Shown here: positions 26,679 through 35,127 of the stretch, piece by piece
Layout: each line of letters begins with the position of its first letter
How positions within the stretch are numbered: position 1 is the stretch's first letter
Assembly: GCA_963793645.1 (NCBI GenBank)
Contig: CAWCAW010000006.1
Location: 62,001 to 126,000 of the forward strand
Reading direction: 5' to 3'
Length of the DNA: 64,000 nucleotides
Source of the DNA: CAWCAW01 sp963793645
GTDB lineage: Bacteria > Actinomycetota > Acidimicrobiia > Acidimicrobiales > UBA8190
The notes under the pieces: model-generated
Databases searched by the model: none
Told to the model about the DNA's origin: nothing
Seen by the model: only the letters and a program-made list of their open reading frames with translations
Program-made: the position numbers and the translations under genes

Positions 26679-27687
26679 CGATGGCGTCGGCCAGCTCAGC
26701 GGCGAAATAGGTGAGGATGGCGGTCGCACCCGCCCGCTTGATGGCGGTGAGATGTTCGAGAGCTACCGCATCACCGTCGATCCAGCCGCGCTCGGCGGCC
26801 GCTTTCACCATCGAGTACTCGCCGCTCACGTGATAGGCGGCCACCGGCACCGGCGAGCTGCCCGCCACCGCCGCGATGACGTCGAGGTAGGCGAGGGCGG
26901 GCTTGACCATGACCATGTCGGCGCCTTCAGCGATGTCGAGGGCCACCTCAGCCAGCGCCTCGCGCCGGTTGCGGGGGTCTTGCTGGTAGCCGCGCCGGTC
27001 GCCACCGCCGGCGATGCTCACGTCAACGGCCTCCCGGAACGGGCCGTATAGGGCCGATGCGTACTTGGCCGCGTAGGCGAGGATGCCCACGTCGAGGTGC
27101 CCGGCGCCGTCCAAGGCGGCGCGGATGGCGCCCACCTGGCCGTCCATCATCCCGCTCGGGGCCACCAGGTCGGCGCCGGCGGTGGCCTGGGCCAACGCCA
27201 CTTTGCCATAGAGCTCCAAGGTGGCGTCATTGTCGACACTGCCGTCGACGGCCAGCACCCCGCAGTGCCCGTGGTCGGTGTACTCGTCGAGGCAGAGATC
27301 GGCCACCAGCACCAGCTGGTCGCCGAGGCTGGCGCGCAGCTCCGCCAAAGCGACCTGCACCACGCCGTCGGGATCCCAGGCGCCCGACCCGACCGGGTCC
27401 TTCACGTCGGGGACACCGAAGAGCACCACGGCAGGCACCCCCAGGGCTGAGATCCGCTTGGCTTCGGCCACCAGCGTGGGAACGCTGTGCTGGAAATGGC
27501 CGGGCATGGAGGTGATGGGGACCGGCTCGTCGACCCCGGCCCGCACGAAGAGCGGGGCCACCAGGTCATCGACCGAAAGCGACGTTTCCGCCACGAGCCG
27601 CCGCAGGGCCGGAGTGCGGCGCAAACGCCGGAGGCGGCGGGCCGGAAAGGCAGGGCCGGACGGGCCCGCGGTGTCGGAGGTCTCCAC
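26671..27687 (-). CDS. hemB: Delta-aminolevulinic acid dehydratase (porphobilinogen synthase)
   Basis: This enzyme condenses two 5-aminolevulinates to porphobilinogen. Both Schiff-base lysine regions are present: AYAAKYASALYGPFREA and DMVMVKPALAYLD. ADLCLDEYTDHGHCG carries the metal-site cysteines of the zinc-type enzyme, with Asp at the middle position. The protein has 338 residues, normal for the family, and an intact frame. It lies 24 bases after cobA/hemD and overlaps hemL. Confidence 0.95.
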   Translation of the reverse strand: METSDTAGPSGPAFPARRLRRLRRTPALRRLVAETSLSVDDLVAPLFVRAGVDEPVPITSMPGHFQHSVPTLVAEAKRISALGVPAVVLFGVPDVKDPVGSGAWDPDGVVQVALAELRASLGDQLVLVADLCLDEYTDHGHCGVLAVDGSVDNDATLELYGKVALAQATAGADLVAPSGMMDGQVGAIRAALDGAGHLDVGILAYAAKYASALYGPFREAVDVSIAGGGDRRGYQQDPRNRREALAEVALDIAEGADMVMVKPALAYLDVIAAVAGSSPVPVAAYHVSGEYSMVKAAAERGWIDGDAVALEHLTAIKRAGATAILTYFAAELADAIGG

Positions 27688-27711
27688 GACTCTTAAGCGT
27701 AGGCGGTGGCC

Positions 27712-29256
27712 CTAACCGGGCTTTCGCGCCGAGCCCGGCGGGGAGGCCTCGGGGGCGGCCGCCAGCGCGGCGACCACGGCCGCCACCAGCCCTTCGGCGC
27801 TGTGCTCGTCAGCCACCACGTCGACTCGCAGGCCGGCCTGGCGGGCCGCATCGGCAGTGACGGGGCCGATGCAGGCCACGATGGGCGCCAAGGGGCGACC
27901 CCCGGTCAGCTCGACGAAGTGGGTGACCGCCGACGGCGACGCAAAGGTGACGACGTCAGCTCGGAGGGCCGCCTCCAGTGCCTCCGCCGTGGCGCCCTCG
28001 TCAGGCGTGGCCACCACGGTGCGGTAGGCCACCACGTCATCGACGGTCCAGCCTCGGCCGCGCAGGCTGGTGACAACCACGTCGCGGGCCCCCTCCGCCC
28101 TCGGATACAGCACCCGGGCGGCTCCGGGCCCGCCGGCCGGGGGGTCGGGCATCTGGGCCACCAGCGCCTCGGCCGTGGCCGGCGTCGCCACCAGGTCAGC
28201 GGCCAGACCCCAGGTGGCCAGGGCTTTGGCGGTGGCCGGTCCCACCACGGCCAACCTGGCCGCCCCCAGGCGCGTGGGGCTGCCCAAGGCGGACGCGAAG
28301 CGGTCCACGGCGTTGGCGGAGGTGAGGACGACCCAGGCGGCACCGCCCACGTCGTCCACGGCACGGCGCAGGGCCTCCCCGGCGTCCCCGGCATCGACGA
28401 CAGCCAGCACCGGCACCGGCAGGACGGTAGCCCCGGCCGCCGACAACGAGGCGTTCAACGCGGCCGCCTGGGAGGCGGCCCTGGTGACGGCCACGGTCAC
28501 GCCGGCGAGAGGGCGGCCCGAGCCCGCACCGGAGCCGGCGCCGGGCTCCCAGACCAGATCCAAGGCTGCCACCGCCCCCACCACGATGGTCGTGGGCGAA
28601 TCCAGCTCCACGGCCGGCAGCTCGGCCAGCGTGGTGCGCACTGTGCGCCGGGCCGGTGTCGTGCCCCAGTGCACCGCGGCCACCGGTGTGTCGGGCGCCA
28701 GCCCTCCGGCCAGGAGCTTGGCGGCGATGTCGGCGCGGCTCTCGAGTCCCATGAGCACGACGATGGTGCCGCCCACGCGCGCCAGCGCATCCCAGTCCAC
28801 GCCCGTGCTGTCAGGTCCATCTCCCACCCGGCCGGTCACCACCGTCACCGAGGTGGACACGCCTCGGTGCGTCACCGGCACTCCGGCGGAGGCGGGCACG
28901 GCAAAAGCCGAGCTCACGCCGGGCACGACCTCGAAGGCAACCCCGGCCGCCAGCAGCCCTTGGGCTTCCTCGCCGCCGCGCCCGAAGACGAAGGGGTCGC
29001 CACCTTTGAGGCGTACGACGCAGGCACCCGTGGCGCCGTGGGTCACCAACAGCGCCGTGACGTCCTCTTGGCTACGGGCCTGGCCCGGTCGCTTGCCGAC
29101 GTCGATGCGCAGCGCCTCGGACGGAGCCAGGTCGAGAAGCTCGGGCGACACCAGCCGGTCGAAGATGACGACGTCCGCCTGGGCCAGCACCTCGGCGCCG
29201 CGCACGGTGATAAGCCCGGGATCGCCGGGGCCGGCACCAACCAGGTAGACGGTCAC
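27712..29256 (-). CDS. hemD: Uroporphyrinogen-III C-methyltransferase / uroporphyrinogen-III synthase fusion
   Basis: This is a two-domain enzyme. Residues 1 to about 250 are a SUMT/CobA methyltransferase (YLVGAGPGDPGLITVRG, VVRLKGGDPFVFGRGGEE, VPGVSSAFAVPASAGVPVTHRG), which makes precorrin-2 for siroheme or cobalamin. Residues about 265-514 are HemD (VAVTRAASQAAALNASL, VLTSANAVDRF, VTFASPSAVTHF), which closes the tetrapyrrole ring as the III isomer. This fusion is common in actinobacteria. The GTG at 29256 begins 7 bases after the hemC stop and follows GGGG. The frame is open farther upstream, but only as antisense to hemC. No low-complexity extension apart from a short GAGSGAGSG linker. Confidence 0.94.
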   Translation of the reverse strand: MTVYLVGAGPGDPGLITVRGAEVLAQADVVIFDRLVSPELLDLAPSEALRIDVGKRPGQARSQEDVTALLVTHGATGACVVRLKGGDPFVFGRGGEEAQGLLAAGVAFEVVPGVSSAFAVPASAGVPVTHRGVSTSVTVVTGRVGDGPDSTGVDWDALARVGGTIVVLMGLESRADIAAKLLAGGLAPDTPVAAVHWGTTPARRTVRTTLAELPAVELDSPTTIVVGAVAALDLVWEPGAGSGAGSGRPLAGVTVAVTRAASQAAALNASLSAAGATVLPVPVLAVVDAGDAGEALRRAVDDVGGAAWVVLTSANAVDRFASALGSPTRLGAARLAVVGPATAKALATWGLAADLVATPATAEALVAQMPDPPAGGPGAARVLYPRAEGARDVVVTSLRGRGWTVDDVVAYRTVVATPDEGATAEALEAALRADVVTFASPSAVTHFVELTGGRPLAPIVACIGPVTADAARQAGLRVDVVADEHSAEGLVAAVVAALAAAPEASPPGSARKPG

Positions 29257-29263
29257 GGCCCCG

Positions 29264-30235
29264 TCACGGCTCGACGGGGGCCCAGTCGTCCAAGGAGCGC
29301 CCCCCGTCGTCATCGAGGAGCCCCAGGGCGAGCTGGGTGCCGACCTCCTCGGGATCGGTGCCCCGAGCGCGGCGACGCAGCAGGACCCGGCCGTCGCGGC
29401 TGGCGAGCATGCCCTCGATGCGCAGCTCGCCGCCCTCAACGCCCCCACCACCGGCGACCGCCGTAGCGAGCGCCCCCACCGGCAGCGTGCACCCGCCGCC
29501 CAGAGCGCGCAGAAAGGCCCGTTCCGCCAACACGGCCCGATGGGCGTCACCGTCGTCGATCAGGGCCAGCAGCCGGCGCGCCACGTCGTCGGCCTCCCGG
29601 CACTCCACAGCCAGCGCACCCTGGGCCACCTGGGGAAGCATCACGGACGGCGCGAGGACATCAGCCACTTGGGCCGACATCCCCAAACGCTCCATCGCGC
29701 ACGTAGCCAGCACCCCGGCACCCACCTCCTCGGCCCGTTCGACGCGCCGCTCCATGTTGCCGCGCAGGTCGCAGAAGGTGAGGTCCGGGCGCAGCCACGC
29801 CAGCTGAGCCCGCCGGCGTGCCGAGCCGGTGGCCACCATGGCCCCGGCGCCGAGATCGGCCAGGCGTCGCCCCACCATGGCGTCGCGGGGGTCGGCGCGT
29901 TCGGGAACAGACGCCAGCACGAGGCCGGGCGGGGTCAGCGTGGGCAGGTCCTTGGCGGAATGCACCGCCATGTCGGCCCGGCCGTCGAGCACGGCCACCT
30001 GCACTTCCTTCACGAAGGCGCCCTGGCCGCCGATCTGTTCGATGGGAATGTCGAGGCGCCGGTCCCCGGTGGTCTGCACCACCACCACCTCGCAGTCGCT
30101 CACGCCCAGGGCGCCCAGCCGATCGATGATGGTGCGGGCTTGCAGGAGGGCCAAGGGCGAGCCCCGGCTGGCCACCCGCCAGGGGCGGGAGCGGGCGGAC
30201 GGATCGGCGCTGGCCACGACGGGCTCAGAGATCAA
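29264..30235 (-). CDS. hemC: Hydroxymethylbilane synthase (porphobilinogen deaminase)
   Basis: This enzyme polymerises four porphobilinogens into hydroxymethylbilane. RVASRGSPLALLQA is the classic N-terminal signature. VHSAKDLPTLTPPGL contains substrate-binding residues, and LRALGGGCTLPVGALA holds the cysteine that bears the dipyrromethane cofactor. The protein is 323 residues. The TTG at 30235 overlaps hemA by 11 bases; a GTG at 30217 is an equally plausible start. The frame is intact. Confidence 0.95.
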   Translation of the reverse strand: MISEPVVASADPSARSRPWRVASRGSPLALLQARTIIDRLGALGVSDCEVVVVQTTGDRRLDIPIEQIGGQGAFVKEVQVAVLDGRADMAVHSAKDLPTLTPPGLVLASVPERADPRDAMVGRRLADLGAGAMVATGSARRRAQLAWLRPDLTFCDLRGNMERRVERAEEVGAGVLATCAMERLGMSAQVADVLAPSVMLPQVAQGALAVECREADDVARRLLALIDDGDAHRAVLAERAFLRALGGGCTLPVGALATAVAGGGGVEGGELRIEGMLASRDGRVLLRRRARGTDPEEVGTQLALGLLDDDGGRSLDDWAPVEP

Positions 30236-31499
30236 ACAGGGCGCGCAGTGCTTCGGTCAGACGCTCGCCACGAGGCGTTCCGGCCACCTCCTTGAGCACC
30301 ACCGAGGGCTCGTGCAGCAATTTGGCCAGCACGTCGTGCAATACGGACTCCACCTCGTGCCACTGGGCATCGTCCAACGTGCTCAGACGCGCCCGGTGGC
30401 GTTCGAGCTCGGCCCGGGTCAAAGCGTCGATGTGGCTGCGCATGGCCGAGACGATGGGGGCGGCCCCCCGGGCGCGCCCGTCGGCGCGAAAGCGCTCGAG
30501 CTCCTGGGCCACGATCTCCTGAGCGGCGCCGACCTCGGCTTGGCGGCCTTCCAACGCCTTTTCAGCGTGGGTGCGCAGGTCGTCCATGTCGAACAGCTCG
30601 ACGCCGGCGGCGCCGGACAGGGCGGGGTCGACATTGCGGGGCACGCCCAGGTCGACGACGACAAGCGCGGGCAACAACGGATCGGCTTGCCGGCGGGCCA
30701 GCGCAGCACCAAGCAGCTCGCCGTCGATAACCGGCAGCGTGGCGCCGGTGGAGACCAGCAGGACATCGGCATCGGCAGCCGCGCCGGACACCTCGGCCAG
30801 GCCGATGGCGCTGCCACCGGCGGCGTCGGCGAGGGCTTGGGCACGCGCCGCGGTGCGGTTGGCCACCACGATGGACGCCGGATGCTGGGCCGACACCGCC
30901 CCCACCACGGCCTCCCCCATCTCACCGGCGCCTACGACCAGCACACGCCGGTCGGCGAGCGATCCGCCCCACCCCCGGGCGGCCACTTCGACGGCGATAT
31001 GCGACAGAGAGGTGGCGCCTTGGGCGATGGCGGTTTGGGACCGCACCCGCCGGCCCACCTGCACGGCGCGCCGGAACAAGCTCGACAGCACGGGGCCGGC
31101 CGCCTTGTCGGCCTCGGCGCGCTCGCCGGCCCGGCGCACCTGCCCGAGCACCTCGGTCTCGCCGAGCACGGCCGAATGCAGGCCCGAGGCGACCTCGAAG
31201 AGATGCACGGTGACGGCGTCGTCGAAGAGGAGCGTCTGGTGCTCGCTGATGACGTCGACCGACGTCCCCGCCGAGGTGGCCAGGAACTCCTGCAAGTCGG
31301 CCACGCCTTCGTGAAAGCGCTCCACCACGGCGTACAGCTCGGTGCGCAGGCACGTGGAGAGGACGACCACCTCGGACAGATTCGAGCGATCGCGCAGGGC
31401 GGCCAGGGTCTTACCCAGGGCCTCCTCGGGCACGGTCACCCGTTCCAGCAGCTCCAAGGGGCTGCGGTGCTGTTCGAGTCCAACCACGACCACCGACAA
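30225..31499 (-). CDS. hemA: Glutamyl-tRNA reductase
   Basis: This enzyme makes glutamate-1-semialdehyde from glutamyl-tRNA(Glu) with NADPH, the committed and usually regulated step of heme synthesis. Catalytic Cys50 lies in VVLSTCLRTELYA. The family almost always has Asn after this Cys (STCNR), so Leu51 is notable. VLVVGAGEMGEAV is the NADPH site, and DLGVPRNVDPAL and the C-terminal dimerisation helices are present. The protein has 424 residues and an intact frame, with a TTG start (GTG at 31493 possible). The gene follows rex by 105 bases; Rex control is likely by analogy with the Streptomyces rex-hemACD operon. Confidence 0.94.
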   Translation of the reverse strand: MSVVVVGLEQHRSPLELLERVTVPEEALGKTLAALRDRSNLSEVVVLSTCLRTELYAVVERFHEGVADLQEFLATSAGTSVDVISEHQTLLFDDAVTVHLFEVASGLHSAVLGETEVLGQVRRAGERAEADKAAGPVLSSLFRRAVQVGRRVRSQTAIAQGATSLSHIAVEVAARGWGGSLADRRVLVVGAGEMGEAVVGAVSAQHPASIVVANRTAARAQALADAAGGSAIGLAEVSGAAADADVLLVSTGATLPVIDGELLGAALARRQADPLLPALVVVDLGVPRNVDPALSGAAGVELFDMDDLRTHAEKALEGRQAEVGAAQEIVAQELERFRADGRARGAAPIVSAMRSHIDALTRAELERHRARLSTLDDAQWHEVESVLHDVLAKLLHEPSVVLKEVAGTPRGERLTEALRALFDL

Positions 31500-31604
31500 C
31501 GTCTCGCAGAGCTCCTCTTCGAGTCAGTTCCTCCCTACCAGGATGCCGGTCCCGGTGCCTTACCGCCAGACCGGGCCACCGGCGGCCGGGCCGCGTGCGA
31601 CGTG

Positions 31605-32313
31605 TCAGCCCGGCTCGGTGGGGGTGATCCCCACCACGTGCGGCAACGGCGAGGAGGCCACCTGGGATCCGGGGTGGTCCCGGTGCGACAGGTAGAAGCT
31701 CATCACCTGCAGCTCGATGGACAGATCGACATGGCGCAGCAGCACGTGGGGAGGCACCGTCAAGACCCGCGGTGCGAAGTTGAGCACCGACCCGATCCCG
31801 GCCGCCACCATCCGGTTGGCCACGTCCTGGGCGCCGGCCGCCGGAGTGGAGATGACGCCGATGGTGGGGAGATCAAGGGCGACCACCGTCTCGAAGGAGT
31901 CGAGGTGGCCGATCTGTACGCCCGCGCACCCGCGTGCCCACCAAGGTGGGGTCGATGTCGAAGAGGGCACAGACCCGAAATCCCCGCGACGTGAAGCCCT
32001 GGGAGTTGGCCAGGGCCCGACCGAGGTTGCCGCATCCCACGATGGCCACCGGCCAGTCGCCGTCGAGTCCGAGCTCCCGGTCGATGTGTGCCAGCAGGAA
32101 GTCGGCGTCATACCCCGATCCCCGCGTGCCGAAGGAGCCGAAGAACGACAGGTCCTTGCGCACCTTGGAGGCGTTGACCCGCGCCAAGTTGGCGAGTTGG
32201 TCCGACGACACCGTCGACGTCCCGGCGCGCACCAGCTCGAGGAGGATCCGTTGGTACACCGGTAGGCGAGCAACGGTGGCCTCGGGGATCCGACGTGGAC
32301 CCGATCCCGACAT
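31605..32313 (-). CDS. rex: Redox-sensing transcriptional repressor Rex (one frameshift)
   Basis: Rex senses the NADH/NAD+ ratio and represses respiratory and fermentative genes. The N-terminal winged helix is clear (RLPVYQRILLELVRAGTSTVSSDQLA, VNASKVRKDLSFFGSFGTRGSGY), followed by the Rossmann motif VAIVGCGNLGRAL. One extra base near 31922 breaks the frame between TLVGTRVRG and VQIGHLDSFETV. The length of 3n+1 agrees, and about 235 residues remain after correction, typical for Rex. The C-terminal domain-swapped helix (LLRHVDLSIELQVMSFYL) is intact. The ATG at 32313 is chosen; a GTG at 32334 is in frame. It heads the hem genes. Confidence 0.92.
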
Positions 32314-32378
32314 CCGCGGATCGTACCGAGTCACCCCCCTTGCGCACCAAGTCGGTGATGACGAACGTGCAGTGGTGC

Positions 32379-33932
32379 TCAGGCCGGTTGGTCGCGCAGC
32401 GCCCTACGCAGGGCTTTACCCACCAGGCCGCGGGGCAACTCGGTGACGAAGCGGACCGTGGTGGGACATTTGTAATGGGCCAGCGATCGCTGGCAGTGGG
32501 CCCGCACGTCCTGGGCGCCCAGGGTGGCACCGGCCCTGGCCACCACCACGGCCTCCACCGACTCCTCGGTGACGGGATCGGGCTTGCCGAGCACGACCGC
32601 CTCGGCCACGCCGTCGAGGGTGGCGATGACCCGCTCGACCTCGGCCGGAAAGACATTGAACCCCGAGACGTTGATGACGTCCTTCTGGCGGTCGACGACG
32701 AACAAGTCGCCGTCCTCACCGATGATGCCCACGTCGCCGGTGTGCAGCCATCCGTCGACCAGGACCCGCGCCGTGGCGGTGGCGTCGCGCCAGTAGCCGG
32801 CAAAGACGTTGGGTCCTCGCACCCAGATCTCCCCGGGGTCACCATCCAGCGCGTCCTCGTCGTTTTCGTCGACGAGGCGCACCTCCACACCCGGAAGCGG
32901 GTGGCCCACCGACCCGGGGCGATGACGCGGCGTGCCCAGCGAGGTGGCCACCGCCGGCGCCGCTTCGGTGAGGCCATATCCCTGCCACAGCGGCACCCCG
33001 TAGCGACGTTCGAAACGGGTGGCCACGTCGATGGGCAGCGAGGCCGCCCCGGCGATGGCGATGCGCACGCCGGCCAGCGGGCCGCTGTCGCCGCCCCCGG
33101 ACTCAGGCAGGTCGGCCCACGCCGAGAACATGGCGGGCACACCGAGCAGCGCGGTGACACCCAGGTCGCGCACCTTGGCCAACGACGCGCCGGCATCGAA
33201 GCGCTCTTGGAGCACGACGGCCGAGCCGGTGGCGATCACCAGGCCCAGGGCCACGTTCAGCCCGAAAATGTGAAAGAGCGGAAACGCCGCCAGCGCCACG
33301 TCATCGGCTCGCACCATCTCCCCCGGCAAGGCGAGCATCTGGCGCACGTTGGCGCTCAGGTTGCCGTGGGTGAGCATGGCCGGCTTGGGAGACCCCGCCG
33401 TGCCGGAGGTGAAGAGCAGCACGGCCAGGTCGCCATCACCCCGCTCGACCACAGGCAAAGCGAGGCCCCCCTCATCCTCTGCCTCGGCGCCGGCGCCCGA
33501 ACCCGAGTCGGAGCCGGAGCCGGAGAGCTCTTCCCAGGTCACCGTCCCCGGCGAAGCGGCAGAGGGGACCACGACGTGGCGGGCGCCGGTCGCCGCCAGG
33601 GCCGTCACCACCTCCGCGGCGGCTCCCCCGGCCAGGATGACAGCGGGCTCCACGGCGGCGAACTCGTCGGCCAGCTCGGCGGCGGGGCTGTTGGGGTTGA
33701 GGGGCACACACACCGCACCGGCGCCAAGCACACCCAGGTAGGCCACCACGAAGTCGACCGACGTGGGCCACACCACGGCCACCCGGTCATCAGGGCTCAC
33801 GCCGAGGGCCTGGATCCCCGCCGCCACGGCCCCGGCGCGACGGCGCAGGGTTCCCCACGTATGCCACCGGTCGCCGTCGTGGACGGCGCGGGCGTCGGCG
33901 GGATGCTGGTTGACCACCGAGACGAGGTTCAT
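32379..33932 (-). CDS. AMP-binding acyl-CoA synthetase/ligase
   Basis: This 517-residue member of the ANL superfamily activates a carboxylate with ATP and transfers it to CoA. All core motifs are visible: LLFTSGTAGSPKPAMLTHGN (A3), YGLTEAAPAV (A5), GWLHTGDVG (A7), DRQKDVINVSGFNVFP (A8) and the catalytic C-terminal lysine in RGLVGKALRRAL (A10). A Ser/Gly/Asp/Ala low-complexity insert at about residues 140-160 precedes the A3 region. Chain-length preference cannot be read, though medium- or long-chain fatty acids are likely. The ATG at 33932 overlaps the upstream SAM hydrolase stop by four bases. It lies 65 bases upstream of rex and could be co-transcribed. Confidence 0.88.
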   Translation of the reverse strand: MNLVSVVNQHPADARAVHDGDRWHTWGTLRRRAGAVAAGIQALGVSPDDRVAVVWPTSVDFVVAYLGVLGAGAVCVPLNPNSPAAELADEFAAVEPAVILAGGAAAEVVTALAATGARHVVVPSAASPGTVTWEELSGSGSDSGSGAGAEAEDEGGLALPVVERGDGDLAVLLFTSGTAGSPKPAMLTHGNLSANVRQMLALPGEMVRADDVALAAFPLFHIFGLNVALGLVIATGSAVVLQERFDAGASLAKVRDLGVTALLGVPAMFSAWADLPESGGGDSGPLAGVRIAIAGAASLPIDVATRFERRYGVPLWQGYGLTEAAPAVATSLGTPRHRPGSVGHPLPGVEVRLVDENDEDALDGDPGEIWVRGPNVFAGYWRDATATARVLVDGWLHTGDVGIIGEDGDLFVVDRQKDVINVSGFNVFPAEVERVIATLDGVAEAVVLGKPDPVTEESVEAVVVARAGATLGAQDVRAHCQRSLAHYKCPTTVRFVTELPRGLVGKALRRALRDQPA

Positions 33933-34759
33933 GGCCGGCGTTGGTCCTCGAACTCGAGGCTGACAGCGTCGCCGGCGCTCACGGCCAGCACGGTAGCGGC
34001 CGACCGCTGGTTGCACACCACAGACAGCTTTCCGTTGGAGTCGACCACCACACCGACGTCCTCGCCATGCAGGTCGGCGAAGCTGTCGACGCGGCGGGCG
34101 TCGATGCGCGTGGTGGCGGTGCGCACCGCCATGACCTGGATGTCGGTGGCCACGGCGTCGCCCGCCACGGCCAGTTGCACGTTGCCGAAGCGGTCCACCC
34201 ACAGCACCTCGGTGTCGACGCCGCCGGCGCGCCTGGAGGCCACCGGAGGCACCAGACGCACCAGGTCGCCCACGTCGAGGGGCAATCCCAACGTCTCGAG
34301 GGGCTCGCCGCGCCACAGTCGGGCCGCGGCGGGGGCGAAGACGTCACGCCCGTCGAAGGTGGCGCCCCGACCGGGGACATGGGAGGGGGGCAGGGTGACG
34401 GCGAAACGTGCGCCGGCCATCTCGGCCAGGGCGAAGTCCAGGAGGCCATTGTCGGGGCCGACGAAGTAGCGAGGGCCTTGGTGGGCCCCGCCAGGGCCGC
34501 CGGCGCCTTCAGGGGCGGCGACTTCGACCGCCACGGCCCGCCGGCTGGTGCCCACGCCCGGGTCGACGACGGCCAGCACCACGCCGGGGCCCAGGTGAAC
34601 GACGGTGCGGGCCAGCAACCAGGCGCCGGCGCGGACGTCGAAGGGCGCCACGTCGTGGCTGAGGTCGATGATCGGTGCTTCAGGGGCGAACCGGCTGATC
34701 ACGGCCCGCAGCACGCCGGCGAACTCGTCGGCGTACCCGTAATCGGTCAGGAGGAACAC
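33929..34759 (-). CDS. SAM hydroxide adenosyltransferase (SAM hydrolase) family protein
   Basis: This 276-residue protein belongs to the former DUF62 family, which hydrolyses S-adenosylmethionine to adenosine and methionine and is related to the fluorinase. Signature segments are FLLTDYGYADEFAGVL, IIDLSHDVAPFDVRAGAWLL, AVVDPGVGTSRRAVAVEV, YFVGPDNGLLDFAL and FDGRDVFAPAAARL, followed by a C-terminal beta-barrel domain. The 23-residue fluorinase loop is absent, so chlorinase or fluorinase activity is unlikely. The GTG at 34759 lies after GGAG. It is translationally coupled to the acyl-CoA ligase, though no metabolic link is evident. Confidence 0.87.
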   Translation of the reverse strand: MFLLTDYGYADEFAGVLRAVISRFAPEAPIIDLSHDVAPFDVRAGAWLLARTVVHLGPGVVLAVVDPGVGTSRRAVAVEVAAPEGAGGPGGAHQGPRYFVGPDNGLLDFALAEMAGARFAVTLPPSHVPGRGATFDGRDVFAPAAARLWRGEPLETLGLPLDVGDLVRLVPPVASRRAGGVDTEVLWVDRFGNVQLAVAGDAVATDIQVMAVRTATTRIDARRVDSFADLHGEDVGVVVDSNGKLSVVCNQRSAATVLAVSAGDAVSLEFEDQRRP

Positions 34760-34798
34760 CGATCCGGAGCTCCCCGGGCACGCGCCATCAACAGAGGC

Positions 34799-34814
34799 CC
34801 TCGGTGTCCCGAGG
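34799..34814 (-). terminator. Short hairpin after the excisionase-type HTH gene
   Basis: CCTCGG and CCGAGG flank a four-base TGTC loop 12 bases past the HTH gene stop and 40 bases before the next start. There is no T-run. It could end the proC-HTH transcript. Confidence 0.35.
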
Positions 34815-34825
34815 AGTGAGCTGAC

Positions 34826-35032
34826 CTAGCCGGCTCGGGTGTACCGGTCGGCCAAGTAGTGGTTGACGTCGTCCTCGCGTAGACGGAACGACTTACCGAC
34901 ACGCACGGCAGGCAGCTCGCCCGCGTTGATGAGTCGGTACACCGTCATGTTGGACACCCGTAGCGAGTTCGCCACCTCGCGTACGGTCAAGAACCGGGTA
35001 CTTGTGACTTCTTCTGGTGCCAGTGGAATCAC
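34826..35032 (-). CDS. Excisionase-family (MerR-like HTH) DNA-binding protein
   Basis: This 68-residue protein is essentially one winged HTH: FLTVREVANSLRVSNMTVYRLINAGELPAVRVGKSFRLREDDVNHYL. The pattern (TVxEVAxxLRVSxMTVYRL then GELPAVRVG.SFR) matches the small actinobacterial proteins encoded next to proC, such as mycobacterial Rv0500A, and is related to BldC. The GTG at 35032 follows GGAGAGGG. It is probably a transcription factor and binds DNA as an oligomer. Targets are unknown. The gene lies 95 bases after proC, conserving the proC-HTH synteny. Confidence 0.85.
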   Translation of the reverse strand: MIPLAPEEVTSTRFLTVREVANSLRVSNMTVYRLINAGELPAVRVGKSFRLREDDVNHYLADRYTRAG

Positions 35033-35127
35033 CCCTCTCCGCCTGAGGCGACTGTACGCCAATGTGACGAATGTTGGAAAGGGGGACAGGGCAGGTTTCA
35101 GGGCGCGACCCTTTCGTGCAACAGCTT

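Noticed and set aside
29829..31994. Plus-strand open frame of about 720 codons opposite hemC, hemA and rex
   Set aside because: It lies wholly antisense to intact, motif-rich heme genes. The composition (Gln/His/Gly/Arg) is that of a shadow frame.
32295..34469. Plus-strand frame of about 720 codons opposite the acyl-CoA ligase and SAM hydrolase
   Set aside because: The opposing strand encodes two enzymes with complete motifs; no domain or ribosome site supports this frame.
33929..34759. Fluorinase or chlorinase
   Set aside because: The insertion loop that distinguishes halogenases from SAM hydroxide adenosyltransferases is not present.
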